From positions 8,184,001 through 8,248,000 of the forward strand of contig JAGUCH010000003.1 in the NCBI GenBank assembly GCA_019096065.1: a stretch of 64,000 bases of DNA, in the 5' to 3' direction. A program made the translations under genes and the position numbers. A model generated the notes under the pieces. It saw nothing but the letters and a program-made list of their open reading frames with translations. It made no database searches and was not told where the DNA came from. The DNA comes from Paracyclopina nana (Eukaryota > Arthropoda > Copepoda > Cyclopoida > Cyclopettidae). Below are positions 36,978 through 49,100 of the stretch, in pieces (position 1 is the stretch's first letter; every line of letters starts with the position of its first letter).

Positions 36978-38837
36978 GCTTGCGAATGGCACGAGAACAA
37001 CTGGCCAAACGTTAATAGTGGGAGTATAACGCTTAATAATTTATTCATGCACACCCTTGATAGCGAAAAGTTGACCATTTTCGTAGCATGTTGAATAACT
37101 TGGGCTTCAACAAAGCAGGGCTTTAACAAAGCATTTCATGATAATTAGTACGAAGGGACATGCAATTTGGATTTTTCTGGTGAACTTATTCAAGCTTATT
37201 TCTTGACTAAATAAATATACTGAAAACTGTAATTTAATCTAGCAGCTTGAAAATGATGAGAAATGATTGTCAGTTATTGATATGTTAGTGTTTTTTTTTG
37301 CTCTTTTGAGGAGTACTCAGAAATTTAAGGCTTTCTTCATTAAATTATGCTTCAAAGATCTTGCAACTTAAAATCGATTTTCCAAGTTTCATGCAAAATA
37401 TGTCAGAATGAATAATCAATGACTTCCTTTCTTGGATTGACGACGACTTGCCTCGATGTGGGCCTCAACAGTGACATTACATAGACGCCCCAAGCGAATT
37501 TCTCAGTTTTCCTACCAGTTTCTGAAATGAGACCAAAATAGCTTGGATGACGTTCGTTTTAGGAACCATTTTTTGCTACTTGTTGTTTTCCCATCAATCA
37601 GAGCGGGCTGGATGATCAACTTGCTAAGTTTTTGCGTACTCCATATTGTGAAAAATTAATCATGTTCAATATTCAGTTGGCAGATTTTTTTTGCAAAGAG
37701 TTGGGTTCATAAATGAAAGCTTTTGGCTTCATTACAGAGGCTTCAGATTTTACCTGTTCATTTGAGCAATAACCATATAATCTCCTCTTTATCATCTTCA
37801 AAGGCCTCTGGAAACTTTTCCCTCTCGAACGTTTCTTCTACCTCACAGCTTCTTGATCCGAGCATCGAACCACTTCTGCAATTCTGCAAAACCAGTGATA
37901 TCGACTGAATTAATAAGTCTACGATATTTCATAGATGTGAAGTTGATTAAAGCATTTGAATTGCCTCCCACCAGGACTAAGCTCATAGCTTTATCGTGTT
38001 AAAATTCGATAAGCTCACTATTTGATGATTGTTTTGCGAATCCCATTCGGGAAGGTTTTCTGACTTTTCACTTCTAACCCAAGTTTTGCTTGCTTCTTAT
38101 CAACGTTTTCTGCCGGCGCCTGCTCCGATGGGCCTTTGGAAGGACAGGCCTTTTTGGCCTTTCTCCCATCTTGATTGCCCCGTTCTTTGCCAGTGTTATG
38201 GCCTTAATGCAATCCTTCCAAGTCAGCAGCTGTTATAGAGCCATGCACCCTCATCTCAAATTTTTCCGAGAAAAAATAGTTATAAGAAAAAAAATCAAAG
38301 GAGTTATTTCCCATGTGATAGATAATCGTGGTTGGATTTCTGGTTAGCATTTGTTTCAATGATCATTGATTAGATTTGTTTTACTTCACTCATGCTTTGC
38401 TTTTGAAGTCCACGCTAGAGCGCTAGATTTTGATGAGTATCTCCCACTCAACAACAGCTGAGCTTTTTTGGAAAAAATTAACTAAGGTACAGCTCAAACT
38501 ACAGCATCGATCGGAAAGAAAATATGAGGTGTTGATGGTGTCTCGGTACAAATACCAAATAAAAAATATCATAGCATAATATAATAAACGGTGGAACAAA
38601 AATGGGCAGATGTCGTGCAGCTGTAGTCAGGCCAGCCACCTTTAGGATGATTTTTGGAACTGAGTTTTGAGAACGATCTACTCTTCAAAATCTACTGTTC
38701 TGCTCCAAGCAACTCAAGAAAACTGAGCTGATAAAATTTTCGTGAGAAAAATGAAAGGAAAAGCCGCAAGATGGCACCTCCTGGAGTTTCTCTGACAGAA
38801 ATGTACCACAAAGTGCGTGATTTGTATTTGGACATTA
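36978..38837. other. Intergenic stretch, no supported gene
   Basis: Only short open frames without resemblance. Sequence at about 38436-38507 reappears inverted at about 58954-59031 (dispersed repeat). Confidence 0.5.
38436..38507 (+). repeat. Dispersed repeat copy 1 (inverted partner near 59 kb)
   Basis: The stretch containing CAACAGCTGA, a T-run/A-run and CAGCTCAAACTACAGC is the diverged inverted complement of about 58954-59031 (GCTGTAGTTTGAGCTC ... TTTTTTCCAAAAAAA ... CAGCTGCTGTTGAG). Family and borders are unknown. Confidence 0.6.
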
Positions 38838-40327
38838 TCAAATTATGTTACAGTCTGGCACATTGTAGGGCCAGTCACATGTGAGGGAATTAGGGTTAAA
38901 AACTAGTCCAGGTTGACAGCATTCATGTCCATGGATGATTCCTCCATCACATAAATAAAAGCACTGGCAGTTTTCAGGATCTTGCACATCATCTTGGTTG
39001 GGATTATTCAAGTCTTCACAAACATTTGGGCCAGGCCAGGGCATATCAGTATCTATATCAAAAGATTTAAGCCTAACTTCTCATTTAGTATATATTTGTG
39101 AGCCATACTTGGGCAGCTTTCCATCAATTGGACAAAGTCCCAATCATTGGAGGTGATAACTGGGCCAATTTCATTAGGGCATAAAACATTATCCTCACCA
39201 ACTAGGCCCAAGTATTGCTTCATGCCAAACATCCTTGCATCTTTGTAGAGCCATGCTATATCACAATTTTGACAAGTTGATACTCTTGCCTGCCCATTTG
39301 TGGAATTGAAAAGATCTTGAAAAAAAAATATTTTTTGAATTGAAGAAGAACATTTCTGAAAATGCTTACCAAAGTGGCCTTTGTCAAAATGCGTTTTGAG
39401 CATGATTCTGAAGACATCCTCAGGAAAATCTGAAGTTGCAATGTAGAGTCCATTCCACAGCTCACCTCCTTCCACATTTCCGAATGCATTCGGAAGTAAC
39501 ATCAAGTTTTCTATGGGACTATCTGGGTCCTTGGAAGAAATGTGCAAATCCTTGGGCAATTTGGACTTGGTGTAGAATCCATTGGTTTGAACGACCAAAT
39601 TGTCACCAGAACCAATTAGGTACAGCGCTTTCAGTCCTGTGGCAGATAAAAAAGCATATGGCTCAATAACTTCCAATTTCTCATTATAGCTCAAGTCGAT
39701 GGAGTGCAACTTTTCAGGCCAAATGATATCAGTAGGTATCTTCCATAGGCCACTTCCAGTAATAGAGAACTCATGGAGTCCTCTAAATTGTTGCATATAC
39801 AAAAATGAAAAGTCCCTGTAAATGATTTAAATGGAGCATTAGCCTTAAAATCATAGCACCACGTTCGAATTCTAGGTAAGCAAATATTTATAATATGAAG
39901 TAGTCATCCTTGTGCGTAAGAATTATCATGAATAGTTTGCTTACGTCAAAATGGGATTATTCTCAACTTTGAAAACACGAATTTTGTCAGGTGACCCACC
40001 AAGAAATCCAAACTCGATGGATTTGAGGTAATCATTTTCTGCCAACGTGAACTCATTTGAGGATATCCCCCTGAAGCAATCTGGAGTCAGCCTTGTGAAA
40101 TTATTGGAAACGAAAATGGCTTCGTCATAGTGGCCGGCATAACCAGTAAGTGGCAAGTCTGCATCAGTCAAATCCTCACAAATGAGCTGCTGTCTTCCCC
40201 CCTAATTAACTGAGACTAGTCAATGAAAAAAATTAAAATAACTAATAAAACTCACGTGGACCTCGCATTTTGAGGCGAAAGAAAAAGCAAATAAATTAGC
40301 AATGCTAATCGACAAGAATATGAACAT
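38838..40327 (-). CDS. Secreted leucine-rich-repeat protein with C-terminal chitin-binding (CBM14) domain
   Basis: Five exons, 40327-40256, 40201-39945, 39815-39370, 39315-39109 and 39052-38838, join in frame to 398 residues. A signal peptide (MFIFLSISIANLFAFSFAS) is followed by diverged leucine-rich repeats (NNFTRLTPDCFRGISSNEF; LHSIDLSYNEKLEVIEPYAF; GLKALYLIGSGDNLVV). A Cys-containing linker (STCQNCDIAWLYKD) is typical of this group. From about residue 334 there is a type 2 chitin-binding domain with six spaced cysteines (VCEDLNNP ... ENCQCFYLCDGG ... ECCQPGLVFN ... LTCDWPYNVPDC). The LRR-then-CBM14 layout and the phrases LPNAFGN and IATSDFPEDVF fit the large crustacean family annotated as oplophorus-luciferin 2-monooxygenase non-catalytic subunit-like. 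That name comes from shrimp luciferase; bioluminescence is not implied. It probably acts outside the cell, on cuticle, peritrophic matrix or in immunity (inference). Introns are 54-56 bp except one of 129 bp. Confidence 0.88.
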
Positions 40328-40876
40328 GTTGAAGGTTGGACGTTAAAAGGATCATGGAATCAAAATCAAAGCTTTATTTACGCAACTGCCATTATCTCGT
40401 GATTTCGCACAATTCAATTCATCTATGATAAGAAGTGTTTGATCAACGACTCAACTGCGGGCGCCAAAGTGTAATTATGTCACATGAAAGTGAATTGATG
40501 CAATAAAAATGCCCTTGCAATCTTCATTTTTCTCTAGATGATTCCAGAAATATTTTGGTTGAACCTGGGACTTTCCCAAGTTGCAGTGACCGCGCTCCAA
40601 TTCTGTTGCTAAGCCAAAATTCGTCAATTACGATCTTTGGTTGGTGGTCATCTACCAGACTGAATTTTCTGAAGAAAATGGTCACAATAAATCCAAATGA
40701 CATTTCACAAAAGCCGCATTCGCACACAATTGACAGATGACCAGAGCTCGCGTTGACCAGTTTTACCCAGTTGGAACGTTGACGTTTTGACCGGCGCGTT
40801 GACCAGCAGCTATCTCAGCTGTTGACCTGGCTCTCAAGTTGAGGCATTTGAGTCAGTTTTATTTGGGGCTCTAACA

Positions 40877-43532
40877 ATGAGGGTCGCAGGCGTAATTTTA
40901 GGGGCTCTTTTCGCCTCCACTTTGGTATCCGCAATAAATATCAGGTGAGTAAATACATAAAATACAGATAATTTGGAGGCCTTTTCTTTGAGATCTTTGC
41001 TTCCTTGCCCACACCATCATTTGCTATAAATACTCTTAATCAATCGTGGCACTATTTTTAACTGTGGGCCTGCAAATTGTGGATTATCCGCACCTGAAAT
41101 TAATTGGATTTTGAATAATAGGCCCAGAAGCAATACTGCTGAGACTCTTGCTCGCACTCGCAGGTCTCCCCAATTCTATCAATCGTTCGCACCAGGAGTT
41201 TTAAATACGAATTGTGACTCTGGAAATTGCTCGACTTTCATCACTCCGGGACCAGTAGACAATGACAAGGTTATTGTGGCTCCTCCGCAAGAACCAGCTC
41301 AAACCTCTGAAAATGGAGGCTGCCTATGCAACCCTCAGAGGTCTCCCAAGCAGTTCTACCAATTTTTTGCGTCCAAGCCAATAACTGTACCCTTTGATAA
41401 CCAATCAAACACATCAGGCACTTTGGTATGCACTCATGAAGGAGAAGTGCAGAAATGCCAGTGCATCTGCAGCCCTGTTACCATTTATCGTCCAAGGCCC
41501 ATTTCCCCACCATGGCCTTTCACGACTTGGCCTTTTTACTGGCCATTTTATGGACTTTACCCAAGCAGCCCCCAAAAGATCTCAACGTAGGCTACATGCA
41601 AATCATCTCCATAAGGGATTTTTAATAACTAGCTACTTTTTTTTTATAGCCACAAGGTCAAGCGATTTTCGCAATTTAACCAGAATTACCTGCCAGGATC
41701 TCAGAGCCAGAATTTCAACTGCCAATTCGGCGGTTGTGGCAATATTCCTGGCATGCAGCAATTTCATGGTGCCAACGTCTTCAACAGTGGATCTTCTTTT
41801 GGTCAGAACTACTTTGGTGGCAGCTCAGCCATGAACTTTGGCAGAAGGAAAAGGCGATCATACATTGAAAAGGAGTATGTTTAACAATTTTTACACTTTT
41901 CAATTTTTTAACCATTATTTCATTTTTAGGGCTCCCAAAGATACATCTGTTAAATCAACAAGCAAGACTATGGACGTAATTGTGACTATGGAGAAGTTTG
42001 ACGAGCCAACGAAAACTGCCAAGAGATCTGCTCAGTTCATGCAAACCTACCAGCCAGGATCTCAGAGCCAGAATTTCAACTGCCAATTCGGGGGTTGCGG
42101 CAATATTCCGGGCATGCAACAATTTCATGGCGGCAATGTTCACAATGTTGGATCTACTTTTGGTCAGAACTACTTTGGTGGTAGCTCCGCTACTAATTTC
42201 GCTGGAAGGAAGAAACGATCAGCCCAGTTCAACCAGAATTACCTGCCAGGGTCACAGAGCCAGAATTTCAACTGCCAATTCGGTGGTTGTGGAAATATTC
42301 CTGGCATGCAGCAGTATCATGGTGCTAATGTTTACAACAGTGGACCAGCATTTGGCCAAAACTACTTTGGTGGCAGCACAGCCACAAACTTTGGAAGACG
42401 TAAGAGGTCTGAACCTGAGAAGGAAACTACTACTACCACCGTTATTAAGCCCTATGGAGATTTGGATGCCTTTTTGAGAACCACCGAGTTGACTGAGATT
42501 GATGGCTTTAAAGAGTGCATTTGCTCTGTAGGCAGGATCACCAACCACGGTACCACAGTTTGCGTTGAGAAGGAAGATGCAGCTCCTGTCTGCCGATGCA
42601 CTTGCTCTCCTTTTTCGATCATCCAGACCCCACCAGTTCCTACCATGCCTGTTGTTCCATTCATGATGCCTACTCCATATGGAATGCGTAAGAGGTCCAT
42701 TGATCCGGAAGTCAACGAAAAAATGCCTATGGAACCTACAGATGTGGAGCTTTCACGAGCCATCATGGATTTTGAGGAGGACCAAGAAGATGAATCTGAT
42801 ATGTCTCCTGATGTTGCCCCTGATGCCAGGAGTGATGAGGTTGTTGCTGATGAGGCTGTTAAAGCTACCATCATCAAGGAAGAAGAGAGATTTTTTGTGG
42901 ACTCTGAAAACGAGGATTGTTTCTGCCCAACAAAAGCTGGCTTTCCAAAGATGCCTGGCACAGTTATGTGCAACATGGAGCTGAAGAAGACTTGCAAGTG
43001 CACCTGCGAAACATTCACAATCTTAGGTGCTTATGCACCTATCATACTTAGAAATGCACCTGAACTGATGCTTGGCCCAAATCCTCAACCAATCCCACTG
43101 ATGTTGAATAGGCCTATCATTGACCCTTACTTGAGGATGAGGCGTTCAGCACAATTTTACCAAAGCTTCAATCCAGGATCCTCAAACATCAATTGTGGAA
43201 TAACTGGATGCGTTGGCCAGATGACTCCGGGAGGAGTGCCTAATATGGGCATTCCTAACCAGACTATGCACATGGGACCACAAATGGGCATGCCTATGGG
43301 GTACCCATACTTTATGCAGCATCCGGCAGCTTATGCGCCCCAGATGACAATGAACCCATATCATCCTCAACAATTTCATCCCCAGCCCCAGCCTCAACCT
43401 CAAGCACCTAGGCCTTCTGCTCCGGCTAATAATCCAACTTCCGGAGCTTCTGGAACCATTGATCAATCTATGCCCAATACTGCCAACCCTACTGAGGTCA
43501 GAAGACCGATCGCAACTGCACCTCACCAATAA
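40877..43532 (+). CDS. Secreted repetitive precursor with two alternating cysteine modules
   Basis: Exons 40877-40944, 41122-41586, 41650-41874 and 41930-43532 join in frame to 786 residues. Exon 1 is a signal peptide (MRVAGVILGALFASTLVSA). I do not recognise the family. Module A occurs five times: a basic pair or Arg, then a (S/P)xQFxQxxxPG stretch and a two-Cys core (NCDSGNC, NCQFGGC three times, NCGITGC), at about 41158, 41667, 42025, 42216 and 43140. The three middle copies extend to about 60 residues ending NYFGGSxAxNF and a basic cluster (RRKRR, RKKR, RRKR). Module B occurs three times: CxC, about 12-25 residues, GTxxC or similar, then CxCxC with xFxI or similar (GGCLCNP ... CQCICSPVTI; ECICSVG ... 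CRCTCSPFSI; DCFCPTK ... CKCTCETFTI). An acidic spacer and a Met/Pro/Gln-rich tail complete it. Basic sites between modules suggest proprotein cleavage, but a structural or adhesive role is equally possible. Confidence 0.85.
41665..42405 (+). repeat. Three near-identical coding repeat units of about 190 bp
   Basis: Units at about 41667-41855, 42025-42213 and 42216-42405 share long identical runs such as CAGAGCCAGAATTTCAACTG and differ mostly at third positions. The first is separated from the others by an intron and spacer; the last two are directly adjacent. This points to recent internal duplication or ongoing gene conversion within the precursor gene. Confidence 0.8.
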
Positions 43533-43605
43533 TCAAATCAGTAAATGGACTTAGTTTTTCATTTCCAGAAATGAAATTTGTGAATTATTCATGGACTTTT
43601 TTAAT

Positions 43606-43611
43606 AATAAA
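43606..43611 (+). terminator. Polyadenylation signal AATAAA of the repetitive precursor gene
   Basis: AATAAA lies 74 bp after the stop and only 10 bp before the stop codon of the convergent minus-strand gene, so the two transcripts probably abut or overlap. Confidence 0.6.
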
Positions 43612-43620
43612 AAAATTGGT

Positions 43621-44954
43621 TCATTCATAATCTGTTGCCTCGTCATCAGACGGAGTGACTAGCGTGAATTTCTCCGTAGCATTGAGGTCGCTGACTAATC
43701 TGGCAAAATGCTTCTTTTTTGCTCGTTCGATTTTCTTTCTTCTGCAATACCAACATCCGATTACAGCCACAATCGTCAATGCAAATGAGCATATCAAAGC
43801 TGCCACCATAACTGCCTCGTCGTCTTTATATTTTACCTGTATAAAAAAAGAAAGAATTTTTTTCGTATCAAGCTAGTAGGAATTATTTCTAACCCAAACC
43901 GTTTTTGGCCAAGAATTTTCCAAGTTGTCAAAAATGTCCTTGGGATTGTCTTCTTCTTCCGTGTCAGTGATGTCAATATCTGGCACTGCGGTGGAATTAA
44001 CCAACTCTTGCACCTCGATTTCATCTTGTGAAATCGTGGAACTAGTGGTTGTGGAAGTACTCAGCAATTTTCTAGTTATAAGGTTGCTCTCCTCTGCACT
44101 TTTTTCCAAGTCTTCCAATGATGGTATCGGATCCGGATAGTAATCGGTCTCCTCTTCTTCATTTGAATATGAGTCACTTTGCACGTCGTAATCCGGATCG
44201 ATCATCCCACGATTTTTACGAGCATAGAAAAACTCTTCATTTAATTGGCTCGAGCTCTCGGATTCTGATTGCCTAAAATCCGGATCACGAGGGTCATTGT
44301 CAAAGTTGCTTTCATCAAGGAAAAATGAAGGTTTGAAATCCGGATCATCGCTATATTGTGACTTTCTTTCTTCATTGCTTATAGCCAATTCTGGATCAAT
44401 GGCTCTGCTATTGTAAGACTTTTTTTCCTCAGCTAACTCTGAATCATTCTTGGGTGTAGTATACAAATAATCATTGGTACTGGAACTTTCGTCAATTTTC
44501 AAGGTTGAAGACATCAGCTCTAAAAAAAATTCTTACATTTAGACCAAATAATCTAATGATAGACTATATTACCATAATCAGGGAAAATTGTGGTGTATGA
44601 TGTCTCATTGAAATCATCAAAATCGTTGGTGGCATTTGAAGTTGCATTGAAAAGATTTTCATCGTCGACTTGGAGACCAAACCAGCTTCTGCCTCTTGTT
44701 AAGGCATCCTGGATGGAACCAGGAAAGATGACTGTCCCAAAAAGCACCACCGACACAAGAGCTCCAATTGCAAGCAAGACAGTGAATATGGAGCAACATT
44801 TGCTCAATTTTCGCTGTTTCGAGCCTGTTGATCTCGATGATGGGCCCAGTACTTTGTCCAAGTCGTCTTCATCCTCTGATGAGGAATCTGGTCTCACCAA
44901 ATCCACCCTTTGGTAACGAAATTCATCTTTGACTCTTCTGGACTTGCTCGTCAT
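43621..44954 (-). CDS. Unrecognised acidic protein with two membrane segments, 407 aa
   Basis: Exons 44954-44573, 44519-43894 and 43836-43621 join in frame. The start is the ATG of MTSKSRRVKDEF; the frame stays open a few codons upstream but without another ATG. A basic/acidic cytosol-like N-terminus (SSSEDEDDLDKVLG) leads to a first membrane segment (about residues 54-77, CCSIFTVLLAIGALVSVVLF). A long Asp/Glu/Ser-rich region follows, with N-glycosylation-like NAT/NET sites and a loose repeat DPDFK, DPDFR, DPDYD, DPEL. A second membrane segment lies near the C-terminus (VMVAALICSFALTIVAVIGC), then CRRKKIERAKKK and a short tail. By charge, both ends could be cytosolic with the acidic region outside. 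No family recognised. The second donor is weak (GG/GTTAGA), so that junction is the least certain; the acceptor and phase fit. Confidence 0.78.
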
Positions 44955-46164
44955 GGTATTCACTGTATATGATATGACCAGCTGAATGTAACAGGTGTTT
45001 TTTCTTTCACTGCATGTATATTGTATCTGGAGGGTCTAGTTTTTGCTGGAAGCTTTCCTCTGTTACGGGGCAACTTTTCTTTGGATCTGATTATCTGATT
45101 TTGACTGAGTGGCAATCACTGAGGAAGGGATCCTCTTTGGCCTTTTATGAAAAGGGCCAGCTAGCAGCGAGGCCAAGAAGAAGTGTTGATGAGGAGGAAT
45201 GAGTAAGGAAAGCTTCACACCACAATACAATAAGCTGGCTGGTGCTGCGAGCACTAATCAATACTTAACCTCATCATATGGTTCACACTGGCCAAAAAGG
45301 GCTCAGCTAGCTTTATGAAATGAAAAGAGACAAAATTGCAAGACGAGCCACTTCAGGGCTCTAGGTGAATTTCTATGGAGGGATTTTGTGGGATCTGGGC
45401 CGCCATGTGACAAAACATCTGTTTTTCCGGGCTTGCCCTCTTCGCTGCACTATATATGATTGCTATACACACTTGGACGTGATGAATCAGTTATCAAAAG
45501 ACAGAAAAGGTAAACTGCGGGTACATCAGAATATTATTGCCAGTTTCCGGATTCTTGCATTTTATCTGCTATGCATTTTAAATGGATGTAAATTGAATTC
45601 TGTTTTATGGACGAAGTGAAATTTTGAAAAAGTTCTGCGTTCTCCAAGTAATATGATTCCTTCGAAATATGCAAGTACGTGACTTTTATTGTGATCGTGA
45701 CTCAAAAGTACCACGAGAGCTTGTATAGCTCCAACATCAATTAGACATCAGCTGCAACATTTCCTAACTTCTAATTTCAATTTTCCAAATTACTCTATTT
45801 TTATGTGCATTAGCAAGATGAACGCAGAGGGAGCAAACGAAAGTTTCTTTTTAAGAATTATTTGTAGAATTCAGCCTGGGCCAATGGGAATCAGCTCTTG
45901 CATATTTCCTGAAAGTTTGTCATCTTGCAGAAAAGGCACGAAACAAAGCAAAACTTTTGAGTACATATGAGCTCAAAATTATAATAAGATATTTATTTGT
46001 GTAGCACGCCTTATTTTTCGGACTATATATGAGTAGTAGAAGATATACCAATCGTATAAGTGTGGTAGTAGTATATGTTTTCGTGATTATCACCAATTAT
46101 TCTACATAGAGTAGCAATAGCACACAATATTATTCCAAATTAGTAAAAATCTTCAAAGCACCCA
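44955..46164. other. Intergenic stretch
   Basis: No coding or RNA feature is supported. The right part is the 3' flank of the SLC35F-like gene. Confidence 0.5.
45993..45998 (-). terminator. Candidate polyadenylation signal of the SLC35F-like gene
   Basis: AATAAA on the minus strand, about 170 bp past the stop codon. Confidence 0.45.
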
Positions 46165-49100
46165 TTAAGAAGCCTTTTTTGGTTTACTTGACACGTCCAG
46201 ACGGAGATCTGAGCCTTGACCCAATGTGACCAGTTCGTAAGTCAGGTGGGCCTTTTCGCTGGCCTTCAAGCTCATTTTTATTTCTTCTGCTATACCTGTA
46301 CGTGGGATAAGCGTACTTGCAGAGTCAAATACTGCATTTAGCTACTGACATTTTTATTACCTTATTATACCATGCAGGGCATCTGGCCAGTTTTCAGGGA
46401 AAAGCACAACTAGGAATCCGCAGCAAATGATGATGATTCCGGCCAACTTCATGCCATCAAAAGTGGCATTATACCAGGAAGTGTCAACGCCTGAAACAAC
46501 AGCCAAGTTAAAAGGCGCGCAAAGGGAATTCCATGTAGCTTAATTAGAACCTGCGCACAGAGGTACAGCAATGATGAGCCCGAGCGTGATGAAAGTCTCA
46601 TACGTCCAAGCCACTGAAAAATTGGCTAAAAGATTGGCACCTGAAAGAGAAAATGGCATTTTCAAATTTTGCTCTCATATGATTACGAAAGCTTGAGCTA
46701 AAACTCGTGAGGCAATTAAGATAAGTAATCTTGGAATGAAAAAGGCCTTTATGACCTTAAGGTACGAGAACAGACACAGTCCTCTACTTTCGTAATTTAC
46801 TTGACCTCAAGGGACAAAAAGGTATATATACTGACCAAGAGACAAAAGGAGTGCAGCAATCAATGAAGGCCACGGCAAAGTACTCCACGGAATGGTTTCT
46901 GCGACAAAGAGGATTAACTTGAAGGCTGCTGCAGGGTGGAATTTTGCGATGATGTAGCATATACATACCATGTCCAGACAGGTAGAAAGCAAGGAAAATT
47001 GGCCAGAGCAGAATCAAGCTACTCAGGCCAATCATGGTGAAGAAAATGGCCACTTGGCAGAATGAAACTTCTCCGAAAATCCTCCTGAAGAAAACCTTGT
47101 AAATGGCTGAGCCCGCAGCTGATGCGGCTGCGATCACGACACCCGCCAAAGTTCTCGTATCGTTGACGCCATCCATGTAAGCCAGCAGTGCAATGCCTGT
47201 ATTGCTCAAAATCACAGCAACAATCTGAAAAGATGAGGAGGAGAAAGCTAAAGTTTCTCTGTTATTATGATTGCTTTTTCATGAAGCTTGTAATTAGCAG
47301 GTTCTTCCTTTTTTGCGCTTCACACCTACCCTGATGCCAACAAATTGCTCATGGAGGACAACCCAAGACAATAGGTAGACAAAGGACACATTGGTGGCAA
47401 AGATTGAGATCATCTCTGTGCATCCAAGATTCACCAAGCCTCGTATGTACAGGAAATTTGTGAGCATCCACAGCATGCTGAACAAGCAAGTCCTCGAGAA
47501 GAATTTCCCTGCAAAATCGGAACATATTGGCTGCGGCCAGACAAGCAGCATTTTTACAACCCACCGAAAGAAAATCCCTTGCTTCTGTAGCCCTGTATGC
47601 CTTCCTTGAAGGTCGTTCTGATTTTTGAGCTTCGGGCCCCAGACAAAATTAGACAGATGAGGTAGATTGGCAGGAAAAATATCAGGCCCATCGAGCAGAA
47701 CCAGGTCGTGAAGAAGGGGGCATAAAAGATGTCCTCGGAGGCTTCCTGGGGAAAACAATACTACATCCATAGCTCAAGTCACAGGTAAGCCCTGGAGGGA
47801 TCAACCACAACACACCGAGGAGGATCCCAACAAGGCTCTGAATACGTGATTTTAGGGGCGACACGTGACTTACGACAGTGGCATTATTTTTGTACGACCA
47901 AGTTGAACCATTCGTCCTCGGAGGCGTTGTGCTTCTGATGCTCACAGTTTTATTACTGTTGTAGTTGCTGTTGGGCCTGATTCCCTGCCAGTCCACGTTG
48001 ATTCCTCCATCATACAGAGCTTTCAAGAAGTGAGTGGCACTCACCCAGGTGCTAGATACCAATAAAGAGATCACAATTCCGGCACAGAACTGAAATGGCG
48101 TCCAATGAGCATCATATAATGTGGCTATCATTTTTCCATACCTTTTTGAAAGACTTTGTGCAACATTCTTTAGCAGCCTTGAGTGGTTTGAATTCCGACT
48201 GATGTTCGGCATCTTGAGCATTTCTGTCATTTCCATTGGACAGAGGACCTGAAAGGGGACGCATTCAAAATCATTGTATCCATAACTAGTCTTTTGAAAG
48301 TGTGGCTCATTTTTCAGTTTACCATAGCTAATTTCATGAACATGCCCCTCAATCTCAAGTCAGCCATTTTTGACTCTTGAGAGAGAGAGACATCAATAGT
48401 ATGTCAAAATCCAAAATGTCCAATAGCTTGGCTATAAATAACTAAATTCACGGCCATAGCGACAACTAATCTATTTTCTAGCGACAAAATACCGAAGCTC
48501 AGGAATAGCGAAAAAATCCACTTCTAGTGATTCTTCTCCGAGATCTACGGTGGCGCCATCACAATTAGTAAAGAAAAAACCTCAGAACAACGTACTAAAA
48601 CTCTTGATCATGACGACAGTTAAAATAAGCTAAAAAAAAGGATGCAACGGATGTTTGAGGAATCTCAAGCGGAACACAAAGTTGTTGAAAGTACTTTACA
48701 GAATTTGATAGGGGCACTATCACTAAAATGATGATTCGAAATCGAATCAAGATTACTTCTTGCTTATAAATATGCAATTGAATTACTAATTATTTATGGC
48801 TGATGACCTGAACCGATTATGCTACGTATCATTTTTCCACAGCAGAAGCACGAGTGTGTTGTGTGTGTGTGTGTGTGGGCATACAAAATAGTTATTCCTC
48901 GCGTTTCATTAGATTTCCAGGGCCTTTTGTGCGTGATCTTTGTTACACAGCTCGGCCATACTCTCTTATTCTAACATTGGCATAACCAATGCCTCACCTA
49001 GCTACTATGGAAAAAATACCATATGTATTGCATTATGAATATGGCCGACACTTTTTGAAAAGGCATAGAAATCGAAGATATGGGAAGATCTCGGCTTCGT

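Noticed and set aside
48089-48236. Continuous minus-strand frame from MEMTEMLKMPN through the SLC35F first membrane segment
   Set aside because: A 52-bp intron (48141-48090) with good sites splits it; the spliced frame (NDRNAQDAEHQSEFKPLK ... CCTKSFKK) connects in phase with both the first exon and the membrane segment, so the unspliced frame is a shadow.
48248-48380. Short ATG frame MADLRLRGMFMKLAM as the first SLC35F exon
   Set aside because: Its donor is in the wrong phase for the next exon, whereas the exon at 49603-49165 fits exactly.
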